From: Zonotrichia leucophrys gambelii
Taxonomy: Eukaryota; Chordata; Aves; Passeriformes; Passerellidae
Assembly: GCF_028769735.1 (NCBI RefSeq)
Contig: NC_088179.1
Location: 8,068,001 to 8,132,000, forward strand
Length of the DNA: 64,000 nucleotides
Direction of reading: 5' to 3'
Shown: in pieces, positions 46,060 through 57,789 of the stretch
How positions within the stretch are numbered: the first letter of the stretch is position 1
How the letters are laid out: each line of letters starts with the position of its first letter
Position numbers and translations under genes: made by a program
The notes under the pieces: model-generated
Database searches by the model: none
Told to the model about the DNA's origin: nothing
Seen by the model: only the letters and a program-made list of their open reading frames with translations

Positions 46060-49000
46060 TCTTAGGCAATGTGATTTCTCACACTTTCAGCACAAAGGTG
46101 CTGCAGGTGACAGTAGTGAGGAGTATCTTGGAAAATAACAAGACTGAGTCCTGTTGCACAGAAGAATGGCAGGACATAAAATTCATTATGGGTTTATTAA
46201 TGCAGCAACATTTCCTAGAGTGAGAGCCACGCACACGAGATACAGAGTCACAAGGAAAATAAACCACCATCCGTCTGGATATTTCATAGGAAAATCTGCC
46301 ATGTAAAATTGCAAAAATATAAAATAGATTTCATATATAAATTACACAGTCTGGCTTTGTACAAGTCACTATTGATTGCTAAAATACACATCTCTGACAG
46401 GAAAAAGAAATTTGGCCTATCAAATTTGTGTTTTCCCTGGCTCTAGTATTTCAAGTTGCCATTCTATCCTGTGCTAAATACCTCCAAAATTATTAAATGG
46501 TCACCACGCCCACATAACTTTATTGTCCTTCATAGAAGTAAGCTCAAGTTGGCTTCACTTGACTCACATGCTAAGTTTTTTTAAAGTAAAAATAGTGGTA
46601 CCAAAGGCTGCAGGTGTATGAAATTGTACTGTATGAAGTTGTAAGTGAAGTATAGTACTATATAAATGCTTGGGAGATTAAGTAATAGTGAATTAAAGTC
46701 CTTAAGGGCAGTCTGGTATAAGTACTGACCTAAGAGAGTAGGTTCCCTTACTTTTTAATGGATTTTTGTTTGCAAGCAAAGGGTGCCCAGTCTTCTCCTC
46801 GGCCTGATACGAAACACAGTTCTGAGCAAACTTCCCTCTTCCCAAGGCCTGACTGATATAACAGTTTTGCAAGGCTGAATTTTTCCCCTTCAGAAAGGGC
46901 AGCATCCCTGTGACAAAGTTTACATGCATTAAAGAAAGAGGAAACACAGACAGCAAGAGTTACAGCTGCCCCTTCCCTGGCAGGCACACTGAGCAGCGCA
47001 GCAAATGCTGCTATCTCATTTGTGTCATGGGATGTGGCTTTGCCACAAATCTGAAAAATCTCATTAGAGAGAAAGTAATAAAGGTGGTAACACTGTCCTT
47101 TGGGACTCCTGGCCTTTAAATAAGTACAAGAAACCTGTCTAGAAAGGATAAGGCAGGAAGCATTTGTGACTTTTTCAATTTCACACCTCCAGTACCTGCC
47201 TACATTGGTTAAACTCAGTGCTGTGCTCAGAGCCTGGTGCACCCCTTGCATTCACTCTGATTACTGACTCCTGTATGGGAAAGCATTACTGGATATTATT
47301 TTTCAACATGATAACACTGACAGACCGGTACATTCGCCCAGGAATAATGGAGAAACCGTCACTTTTCTGTCTGATGGTTTATGTTGCTGTAAAGAAGTGC
47401 AAAGGTAAACTTTACTCGTCTTCAGATTCCTGCTTGTGAAAAAGACTGCTCTCAGCTCTTCCCATGTGAATTTGCCTCAGCACCCTTGGCTTCAGCCCAG
47501 GGAAGTTACTTTGGGTTAGGAGCAGTTTATCTGAAACACAGGCTGTGCCTGTGAGCTGCTTCCCATCAGCCTGTGGAGGACTCTGACATTGAACAGAATG
47601 AGACCTCACCTCCCTTCCTTCATCAGCACCACCACTGTGACAGTGGCATCAGGATCAGACACTGGAAATCCTCAGAGCTACTGGTAAGTTTGGGCCCACA
47701 GGGGAAGATACACATTTGGTTTTGTGAGACTGTGCCTTGTACTCAAAAGTAAGAGATAAAGACTTTGGTATCCCCCTCTCCCTAATGCAGCAGGGCTTCA
47801 GCCATTTCCAGAAACCCAAGCTTTTTAGATACTGAAGTTACCCCAAATATGATGATACTAGGAAGGTTTATGGTCTCTGAGATGACTAAATTACCACCAC
47901 TACTTGAGTGCACAGTAATCAAGTCCAATTCTTGGGCAGACTCTTAATTGTTCCAATTTACTACAGAAAAATAAAACAGTTACAGAGGATAAAACTCTTC
48001 CTTTCCTGTTAGAAGCAGAAGGATACCATGCATGGAGAACCTGAGTTAGGAAACAGAAAAACACTTGGAACTGCCTTTGAACACTTGGAACAGAATCAAG
48101 GCAGGGATTTGATTGATCTGACTCAGGTCCTTGGGAAGCTGGTGCAGCTGGAGCAGGCTCAGGGGATGTTCTGTATCCAGGACATATCCAGGACATGGGG
48201 TTCTGTTTGCAGCCTGGCAAGAACAATCTTTAGCCTTGATTATCAATACAGCACTCAGTGCCTCAACTGTCCAGGTCACTGGAATAGGCAATACAGCAGG
48301 AAAGGAGCTTGAATTCCAGCAGGGAACACCCACTGCCTGCATGAAAGGATTTTGCAGCTGTTGCAAGCCACGGAGCCCTGTGAAATCTCAATCAGCAGCC
48401 TTGTTCTGGCGGGGAGGCAGCTCGGTCACTGTCACAGACACACACATCTTGTTTAGTTGCACCTCACTTGAAGATTTTTCATTGTAGAAGTGACTTCCAG
48501 AGACTTGAGAAAGCTTTCTGTACACACACGTTTCTTACTTGTGTGAGGACTCACAAATAAAGGCACACAGAGGAAGCCTCAACACCTATTTTGTCTGCAG
48601 CCAGGAACAGGAGGCACCCCTGAGCACACAGCTCTGTCAAACCTTTCCCTGCTCTGTTCTCACCTCCTGTGGCACACATCAGGGCAAGGTTCTGCTGAAT
48701 GACTGAGCTGCTTTTGCTCAGACACAGCCTGAGTGCAGCTCACAAGCAGCTCCTGCCTGCTCCAGGCAGGGCTGCCAAGGAGGTGATGCCCAGTGGGGTC
48801 TGTCACTACAGCCTCCCTTCTCCCAGGTTTTATTAAAAAGCCCTCTCCCACATTTCACCTCTGCCTTCTCTCATATTTGCACTGACACAGAAGAGAATAT
48901 TACTCTTCTGAACCTCTCCCCCTCAGCTGGAAGAATCAAGCAGGATGCAAAGCCAAAGCTTCCCACCCCACCATTAGCTGAACCCCCTTTCCCAGGGCTG

Positions 49001-50140
49001 GGACCCAGGACTCACTGTGCACAGACAAATTCCCTTTTGAGGGTAGTCTCTCACTCTGAGAAATGCACTTCAAGCCTCAGTCAAGCAGATTAAAACATAA
49101 TTATAAGCAGCCAATACTTTAGTCAAAACATCAAAATGCAATCTCTATTTCCTATGGAAAATCTTGAGATTTAGTGCAAATGCTTATTAAATTCAATGGA
49201 TAATGTGATCTAATCATCTGAAATAATTTAAAACCCCTCTCCTCTGCTAGGTCATCCATGAAAAGAGGCACCAACATTTGGCAAACTGATCAAGCTTTGC
49301 CAAATGCTGAATGCAGGCAACCCATCAGGCGATGTTTGTTTTTGTGGGATGCTGGCTCCGACCTGAGTAAGGAAGAAAACACAGAATTGTTATATCTCTT
49401 CCTAGGAATGCTTTGAAAATAAGTGCCTTTTGGTGCCTTTTGGGCCCTTCCAAAGGCAAACAAGCTGCTCCTGAAAGGAAGTACCATAAGTGCTCTCTGA
49501 CAAGAATGTTTCAGCTCTCTCCATCCCCTCTTCACAGCTGACCCAGAAATACTGAGCACCTGGAGGCCAAAGAGACACAGCCCCCTCACTACACCACCAG
49601 ACAGGCAGAGTCACCAGCTGGGTGTGTGCACTGGGCTCAAAGCCTGCCGTGGCTCCTGTACAGAGAAATGTGCATACAGGCAGCATCTGAATGTCCCAGG
49701 CTGGTGGAGATGTAGGATAAAGGCAGATGATGAACTGACACTGTTAAAAACATGCTCTGCTCCTTATAACAGTAGATCTGGCACACCTGGCTAAATTGTT
49801 GTCTGGAGACTTACTGCAAAATCATTTATTGGGAGATTACGAAAGCAAACTACAAAAATAAAAGCAGCTAGAATAGTGCTGCATTAGGAAAGTCTGACTA
49901 CCAAATCAGCTCCTGAATTGCTGTTAAGTTCAGAAACCAATAGAATTTCTACAGTTTTACTTAAAATCCTTAGCTTCTTTGAAAAACCCATTCTATTTCT
50001 AGAAATAGAAAGGTCCTGTGTGCAAATTTCTCAGTTTTTAAACTTTCAAATAATGCTTGAGTACCTAATCACCTTCCCATCTCCACAACCTGCCTTCAAC
50101 TCAGCCCCAGGTCCATGTGCTCCTCCTGGGAAGCACTGCC
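46060..50140. other. Non-coding DNA, no gene supported
   Basis: AT-rich unique sequence (46060-46800), then mixed composition. The longest frame is 167 codons on the minus strand at 46748-47251, with no recognisable domain. A short GTGCCTTTTGG duplication lies at about 49422-49443. From about 48000 to 49000 several 90-118-codon frames overlap on both strands, as expected for stop-poor sequence. No repeat family is recognised. Confidence 0.55.
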
Positions 50141-50149
50141 AGGTAAGCT

Positions 50150-50640
50150 AAAGCTGCTCTCAGCACTTGGCACTCTCTTAAGCTGTGCACTGTAATTATA
50201 AAAGAGGGGAAAAAATGACTTTGCATAATGTAGGTGAGTGAGGCACATAGCTCTCTACTTCATTCTAATTGTAGGAAAATGAGAGATCTGCAGAGCTTAA
50301 GTGTGGACAACAGAGTCCTTTTTAATTGTGTTACTTGGCTATTAAGCTGGACTAACCCTGTGCTAAATTGGCTTAGACCCCTCTTTTAGCCACCCTCCCT
50401 CTCTTCTCTTTCTGCAATTTGGAGACCTCAGCTATAGCAGTGGAGAATCTACATAATGTTAAATATAATTTCTAAAAAGAGAAAGAACTGACAAGGCATT
50501 TAAATAATTATTGAGCCCATTTCTTCATTACATCTCTAAGAGACACTGATCAATGTACTATTTTTGAATGTACAGTTATAGTTCCATGGTGAAGACTTAC
50601 AGAGCCCTCATAACCACACTAAAATCACCAAAATATCCAT
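50150..50640. promoter_or_regulatory. Candidate conserved non-coding element (homeodomain-site-rich)
   Basis: Many spaced TAAT/ATTA cores in complex sequence (CTGTAATTATAAAAG, TTCTAATTGTAGG, TTTTTAATTGTG, GCTATTAAGC, AAATAATTATTGAG), plus ATGACTTTGCATAATG, which resembles an octamer/POU site. CpG is nearly absent. It is neither simple repeat nor a recognised transposon. A distal enhancer is plausible; alignment to other birds would decide. Confidence 0.27.
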
Positions 50641-50649
50641 AATCTTTAA

Positions 50650-52735
50650 ATATTTTATTTTCTTTAATGCAATTTCTGTGCAATCAGTAAATCAGTAAAG
50701 CCCAGCAATGCACTAACAGGCCCTGCTGATCACATTTTTCTCACAGTCAGTTTTAGGAAAGAAAGCTCTCAGGAACCAGTGGTGACCTGTCTGAGCTTAG
50801 TGTAAATCAAGGGCAAGTCTACCAGAATTGCTGGTCTAAATTTTTAATTTATACACAGGTGTAAATTAGAATAGTAAAGGTCAAAGATTAAGAAAAGGTG
50901 AAAGTTATCAATTAACTCTCAGTGAGTGATTGTTTGTTTTACAGTAGTCCTGAGAGGCCAAGGGAGACAGAGTATTCCTTGTGATAAAAATCACACATTA
51001 AGAAAACTGCTCATCTGGAGAGCTTAAATGAATTCACCACCACCCAGACTATTCTGTCTGCACTTCCAGAAAATTAAAACTGCAGGAGTTGTATACTTTG
51101 TTTTTATTTTCTGAATATTTTCTCTATTTTGAAAAAAACAGAGACAGTTGCCATGCAAGATGCAGCAAGTCAGTGCTCCAGCACAGCCAAGCTCCCAGCA
51201 GTGAGCAGACTAGTGCAGCCCCCAAAACAAAGCCATTTTGTCACAGTTATTTAAGAGCTTTCCAGCTCACCTGGTGTTCACCCTGCCACAGAGGCAGCTG
51301 CTATGTCACAGTGGAAATGTGTTTGCATCAGGGCTTTTTGTAAGATGTGCTTAAGATTCATAGAGCAATGCCATAATATTATGAAAAACAATATGTAATA
51401 TTTGCATTATTGTGGGGAGCCAAAGAGTTAGGATACTCCTAACACAGACTGAGCACAGCCTTTGCAGGCTGCTACCCAGATTTCTGATTCTTACCCATGC
51501 CCCTGGTTAGACATCAGTGATGTCTCTGAGGTGCTGTGCAGTGTACAATATCAGGATTGGAAGTAACTGATCTGAACTGATTGTTCTCTGGAGACTGAGC
51601 AAACAACTCCACAGACTGGGCTTTCAATACCAATGATAAAAAGTGCAAACATTTTATTCAGCAGACAAGTGTGTGAAGAGGCTGCCACATACATTTGTCA
51701 ATTGTTAAAATTTCTCACTTAACAGTTCTGCCTCTCTCAGGTTAATATTTTTCCAGAGCAGAGACTGAAAGAATTTAATGATCAGAGCACCCTTCAGATC
51801 TTCTGAACAAACCAAAATTCTTTTCAGGTAATTGGCATCAGCCCCTGTTTACCAAATGCTCTCCAGCCTATAACCAATAAATGATTAACAAGGAACTTCT
51901 CAAGTCACTTTCCAGATGTTGTTTATTGAGACATCCTTGCACTGCAATGACAAATGGGGCAGAAATGAGCAATGCACAGCTTGGCAAGATCCTGCCACTC
52001 AGCAGAATATCCCCAAGGCTGAATAATTTGGGTGAACCCCACTGTACAAAGGTTAAAGCCGCTTTCCTCTGTATACACAGAGATGTGTCCCAGCTGGTAC
52101 TCGTTAGGTTTGAACAACCAAACACTGGTATTTTCTCCAAACAAGTAGGAACAACAAGCCTTTATCACAAAAGCAAAGGGTAACACTTCAGGGTAATACT
52201 GTTTGATGTGCCTAATGCTTTATTCTCTTTTTGCTGAAGAGGAAATCTTAAGACAGCAACAAAATTTGCTAGAACGAGCTGTGAAAATTTACACTAATAA
52301 CAAAGGGGGAAAGGAGGAACTTTTTCCATTCTTTTGCACCTCATTACCCTCCCCAAAACAATAGTGATGCTGTAACAATAATTCCAATGCAAAGCCATTT
52401 ACATGGCACAAAGCTGTACACACACTGCACTGACCTAAGGACAACTCTCCACTACCAGGATTTGGAGGGACCCAAGTGGCCACTAAACCCAGCAATATTT
52501 GGTGCAGTTAAAATGTCAAAAGTCATGGCAAGGGCTTTACTGGATTAGCATCCATACAGGTGGAGTGCATGTCTGTAAGTATTCCATAGAAATGCAGAGT
52601 GACAGAGCTCCACTCTCAGAACTACTGTGATGAAAATCTTGAAATCCATAAACAATTATTTTCCCCAGACTATCAAATAGGATGGGATAAAAAAAATTGA
52701 CTCCATATGTATACACAAAATAAATTCCAGACTTG
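50650..52735. other. Non-coding DNA, no gene seen
   Basis: AT-rich unique sequence. Opposed open frames at 51868-52186 (about 90-100 codons on each strand) are mutual shadows without family resemblance. Sequence just before 52768 may be the 3' part of a retrocopied transcript (see the poly(A) entry), but I cannot identify the parent gene. Confidence 0.5.
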
Positions 52736-52767
52736 GAATAATAAAACTGTAATTCAAACTGTTCTAG

Positions 52768-52795
52768 AAAAAAAAAAAAAAAAAAAAAGAAAAAA
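52768..52795 (+). repeat. Poly(A) tract, possible retrocopy tail
   Basis: A run of 21 A (52768-52788) is followed by G and six more A. AATAAA lies at 52740-52745, 22 bp before the run, which is the normal spacing between a polyadenylation signal and a cleavage site. This is how the 3' end of a retroposed mRNA looks. No matching target-site duplication was found by eye upstream, so a chance A-run next to a common hexamer remains possible. Confidence 0.6.
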
Positions 52796-52799
52796 AGAG

Positions 52800-55700
52800 G
52801 TCTGTTTCAGTGAGCAGATTTGCAGGTAGCATTGTACTAAGAAAAGATGCTGAAATCTACGAGCTGGTTTTGCAAAACTGGAATCTCAGAAGCCTGAAAT
52901 TCTACAGAAATTTGCATATTTTCAGTGCCCTTGTATTAAAATCTACAATGATTCAGGCATGTTTGAATAGGAGACAAAAAGAAGGATAATAGGACCTGTC
53001 TGGTTTGGGATTCAATCAAAACCTGGGATTTGGTTGTGATTCTCTACTCTGCATCAAACAAATAACAGTAACCGCTCCTGAGATGATGGGTGTTTCAGCA
53101 GCCAGAAAACAGGAGAGAACAGCAACACAGCACAGCAGAAAAGAGCTCTTCCTTCTCCTCTCCCCCGGCTCAGTACTAATGCTTTGTGTACGACAACAGG
53201 AGACCCTTTCCAACCCCTGCAAGCGACCTGTGGTGATGTTCTAACAAACCTTGCTCTGATTTTCAAACCCCTGTGACCCTGTGATAACAAATAAGACCTG
53301 GGGATGGGAGAGGCTGGAGTGGATGCTCCATTATCTGACTTCTGTTCCCTGTGGTTTCAGCCACACACTGTCAGCTCCCCACCAATTTCACTGGCATTCT
53401 CTAACCCCAGAGGATTTAGGATTTAGTTCTGCTAATCTCTGGATCCCATAGAACATTAGATATTTAGGCTGTGATCTCAGGCAAGGATTTGTCCCTAGAG
53501 TCATATTAGATTACTAAGCCACTGGGAAACCAAATAATTAAGGAAAAGCATAATGAGGGGTATTAGCTAGAGATGTATTCCATGCCATAAAATAAACCAG
53601 CCAAAAGGCCCTGTTTCAAAGGATGGAGAATTTCCTTCGAAGTGAAAAAATGCTCACATCATGGGCAGCATCAGCTGGAGGCAGCTGGGCACAGAGCTGG
53701 CCACCATGAGCTCAGCTGGACTGCAGAGCTCAGGCTCAGCCTTGTTTCTGGACTCCCAGGAGATGCTGTAAATACTTTGCTGCCCAGATTGGAGCTAGCT
53801 GAACTTTGTTTACCTGCATTCCTTGCCAGCTCCACCACCCTGCTGCTGCCCAGTGAACTTGAGGAGACAATGCCCTCCCAAGTTCAGGTAACTCAAACAC
53901 TCAGCCCTCCCTCCTCATTCCACTCCTGCACACAGGCCCAGGCAGAGCCAAGCTGGTGATTTATCTGGTGACCTCTAGATGCTGGAGTTTGATAGGTGAT
54001 GATTTCACTACAAAGCAGTTAATCAATAAATAGGCTCAGTTTCTTTCTGATTCAGGTACTGACACAACAGCAGAAGGGCCTGGAAGAGCTGTGTGATAAT
54101 GTATTGATTATAAACAAGCCAAGAGCCATTGTCAAAAGCAGTGGGCATTGTTCTTTCCAACAATCAAATCCATACTTTAACGATCTGTTTTCCCTCATTA
54201 AACACTTGAAAGGCTTTCTTAGCAGCACTTTTTACTACACAGATGTCCTATTTCATTTTGACACATACAACATGCTCTTGTCATTCTCTTCATTGTATAG
54301 TGGCTTGTTTTGTTTATTGTAAGATGGAGATGTTAGTTTCTGTCATATCTTCTCCTTTGTACTGCTCATTTACAAATGGAAAATCCATGTAGACCTTTGT
54401 CTCATCTGTCTTTAGCAATCAAATGAACCAATCAAAACCTCTGAGCAGGAAAAGAAAAGTCACACCAGAAAAAAACAATGGAGAAAAGAGCAGAATTTGG
54501 CTTTGAAATATTTGGAAAAAATATTTGGAATATTCTGTTCTGGTTTTTCTTTTGAGGTTCATTTGACACACATCTTTGATGGAAAGGTAATGACTGCAGA
54601 CAACCATGCCAGCAGATGTGATGCAAGCAGATCACCTCACTTTGCTGAATTCTCTTATGCTTATTTTCAGCAATCTCATGTGAAATGATGCTTTGGAAAT
54701 GTTGACAAAGAAGATTTCATTTTTTGCCTCACATAGGACTAGTCATTTCACCCCTGAATGGCTTCACAACCTTTTGCAGGGACTTCAATTTTACTTACTA
54801 ATGCTTTGACTCTACAACAAAAAGCTATTTTCTCAGTAGAAACAGATCAGTGGGAATAGGGTTCTGGGCTCTGCCCAAGTGGATTTGGCATTAACAAAAC
54901 ATTCACTCCCACAGCAGACAGGACACCTCTCCCTTTCCAGGTACAGCTGTTTGGTGTTGCAATTCAGGAGTCATCATATACAAATATATCCTTTCTCCCT
55001 TGGAGGAGGCTGGGTAATGCTGGGCTGCAGAAGGCAGAGCTGGCACATCTGAGCTGTCTGGACCTATGGAAATTGTCATTTCCAGCTGTGGAAATCGTCA
55101 TTTCCACAAGAACCATGGCTAACCTCTGTAAAGAGCTGGGTTGTGAAGAGCTGAGACATCCACAGTAGCCAACACAGACAGGAGAATTGGGTTGATACAG
55201 CTGCAGGATGTTTAATATAAACTTGAGCTGCTGCCACCTAATTACCCCTTGTGTATTTCTTGTTTAATGCTCTTAGGATCAAGGGCTATTCCCCAGAGCT
55301 CCTGCTGAGATGCAGCCTCCCAAATGTTTTTGAAGTATACACATGTTGAAACTCACTACCCACAGCCTCATAGATGAAAAGGGCTGGAAAAGCACTTTGT
55401 CAGCATGAGACATTATTGACCCTTGTAACATATCATGTTATTTAATGGCGAAACAAAAAATATGCTAATTGGGAAATGCATGTAGTGCAGTCAATGAGCT
55501 GTAATAGAGTCACATCACAGTAACCAAGACCATGGTCTGCTCCATTATTATTAATTATTTACCATAATCTTGGTTTCTGTGTGTGAATACATCATCAAGC
55601 ACAGCCTTCTCTTTGCCCTGACACATCCTTAGATGTGGCACTGCACACAGATACAAGCAGAAAGGCTGAAGGAAAGCCTGGGAGCTGCTGGCTCTGCTGC

Positions 55701-56455
55701 CCGTCCATCACAGAGCCACAGGGAAGCAGCTCATCAGGCCCTGCCCATGGATTCCAAGGCTTTTCCTCCCCATCCAGGACACACAGTGACTCTGAATTAT
55801 TTTCAGTCACTTCCACAGCTGTTTCAGAAGGGGATTAGGCAATGTTTGTAGGGATCTTTGAGGACAAAGCCCTGCATATGCACAAAGAAGTATCATTATT
55901 ACTTTCATAGACAGTAGAAAAGCTGCAGCAATTTCATTGTGCATTCCCCCACGTTAACTCCTTTTCCCTCTCCATAAAGAGCTGTTCTCGCTGCCCTTGC
56001 ACTCAGTGACTGTACTCAAATAGCTGAACAAACAGAGTGGCAGTGTTTGCCAGAGCCCCAGCCCCTGGGGTGTACAAGCTCGGAGAGGGCTGGCAGCAGC
56101 CTTGAAACGCCACAAGCACCCCCAGAACAGACCGAGGGGGAAGAAAGGAAAATGAAAACCAACATCCGCTGCAGCTCTTTTCATTATTTCAAAAGTGTTT
56201 GAGAGAAGGAGTGGAAGGAAGGAGTCTAAAGATCCCAAGCTACACTTTAAAGTATTTTACTTAAGTGTCAAGGACCAAAGCCCAAATGTCAGCTCTTCAG
56301 GGCTTTTTTCATGAATCACTGCAAATAGAGCCTGAGACAAGAAGGGAAAGACAGTAAAAAGATGTTAAGAAAATTCTCATGAGGTTGCCCTGCTTCTCTC
56401 TCTTTTCAAGATTTATAGACATATCAGAGCATGCCTTTGAAACTGTTCTGATTTA
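52800..56455. other. Non-coding DNA, no gene seen
   Basis: Mixed-composition unique sequence. A 105-codon frame (53642-53959) and opposed frames near 55600-55850 show no known domain. Beyond the tandem repeat at 55067-55107 and an AATATTTGGA-type direct repeat at about 54507-54531, nothing structured stands out. Confidence 0.6.
55067..55107 (+). repeat. 22-bp tandem duplication of a near-palindrome
   Basis: TGGAAATTGTCATTTCCA (from about 55067) recurs as TGGAAATCGTCATTTCCA 22 bp later. Each copy is itself close to palindromic (TGGAAAT...ATTTCCA), so the pair could bind dimeric factors or form hairpins. One copy has gained or kept a CpG. Confidence 0.75.
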
Positions 56456-56459
56456 GTGC

Positions 56460-56660
56460 ACTATTTGCAATATAGTTCTGCTTATTATCATAATTAACCA
56501 GTAACCCATTCTGTTAGAATTTGCCTCAACTGTCATGTGTTAGGAGCTAACTATGTGGATATTTCCTAATAGCTTGTTGCTACCAGCTGGAAATTGCTCT
56601 ACCTGATGAGCCTTCCAATGCCTTTTGTGTTGATAATTATCATTGGGTTCATTTTACCCT
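56460..56660. promoter_or_regulatory. Candidate conserved non-coding element with a 12-bp palindrome
   Basis: TGATAATTATCA at 56631-56642 is a perfect 12-bp palindrome that combines two GATAA-like and two TAAT-like half-sites. Upstream lie TTATTATCATAATTAACC and CTAACTATGTGG. The sequence is complex and free of repeats. Regulatory role is inferred only. Confidence 0.25.
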
Positions 56661-56664
56661 CATA

Positions 56665-57555
56665 CACCCCAAACACTGGAAACACCCACCCCTGCTGCCA
56701 TTCTGATGGTAAGCAGTGCTCCACCCAGGAAACAGCCCCATCCAAATCCACATGAAATCACCACTGCAGCTGGGATTTGGCTTTTTTTTGGTCGCAGAGG
56801 ATGGGAAACTATGCCAGGAATGAAGTCCTGCTAACAATGGAGAATTCAAGACTCTTACCCCAGGGAGCATGGACAGCTCTGCAGGTCTTCCAAAGAGCTC
56901 CTGCTGCCTGAAACACCAAGGGCAGGGACTCAGCTCTGTGTCCAGCACAGAGCCATCACTTCAGGTGGCACCAGGGCTCAGGTTGCCAGCTCCTACTGCC
57001 ACCACTGTGTGGGGACACAGGTACTCAAACTGACCTTACCAAGGAGAAGGAGTTGGTTTCCCATCCTGAAATACTTCCAGAAGGCAAGGCCAGCTTCAGT
57101 GCCAGCCCCCATGCCAGAAAATATGCATAAACTTTTATGCATTTTAAAAAAATTAACTTTTATCATGTTACTATTTAGAGAGAAACTGAAAGAGTGAGAA
57201 GGAGAAGGAGAAAGGAAACACCACACATGAGAAATGAGGATTTCAATGTCAAGTTGTAGAAGGTTTGTATAAAAGGACAAAACTCCATAAAATCACACCA
57301 TGATAAATTATCCAAAAAAAGCTAATCAAATTCCAGGCAGTGGGCTAGAGTTGACTTGCAACAAGCTACAAAGGCTTCTTCTATTCAGTGAAAAAAGAAA
57401 ATCCTTGTTGCTATTTCACTTTGTATCTGCCTTATTTTGGCACATGTTGCTGGAAACTCAAACAGAACTCTGTAAGCTAGATAGTAAATAATCTCCAGAC
57501 TTTTCCTCAGGTCATGCAAATAATCTGTGTGCAGCAGAAGTCAAAGGTACTTTTG
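56665..57555. other. Non-coding DNA, no gene seen
   Basis: Short open frames on both strands (up to 99 codons minus at 56649-56948) without family resemblance, and a purine-rich run at about 57180-57220. No repeat recognised. Confidence 0.6.
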
Positions 57556-57559
57556 TGAG

Positions 57560-57780
57560 AAGAGCACTTGAAAAGATTTATTTAAACATCACTTCCAGTT
57601 TCACATTCCTTTAAATTCTTCAAATTCAGTATTCTTGCAGTAATACCACAGTTAAAGTTTCACTGCTCCTTGTGGTGTTATGCAGCTTTATTAGCATTTA
57701 GAAAGAAAGAGGAAGTATTTTTTAATATTCATTACTGGACAATTATCAGTGCTGTGTTCATTTTAATAGATCCATTTGTA
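57560..57780. promoter_or_regulatory. Candidate conserved non-coding element
   Basis: AT-rich complex sequence with CTTTATTAGCATTTAG, GCAGTAATACC, TTTAATATTCATTACTGG and ACAATTATCAG. It looks like homeodomain/POU-site-bearing enhancer DNA and has no repeat features. Weakly supported. Confidence 0.18.
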
Positions 57781-57789
57781 CAGCCTCTA

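Noticed and set aside
46748..47251. 167-codon minus-strand open frame
   Set aside because: No domain or splice context was recognised, and shorter frames in other registers overlap it.
53195..53285. Possible CR1 3' end (CCTTTCCAACCCCTGC followed by CTGTGACCCTGTGATAAC)
   Set aside because: Only short pieces resemble CR1 and the conserved GGATGATCTCCAGAGG-type core is missing.
55370..55410. Possible reverse CR1 end (CCTCATAGATGAAAAGGGCTGG)
   Set aside because: The match is short and lacks the following GGAAGGGACC-type block.
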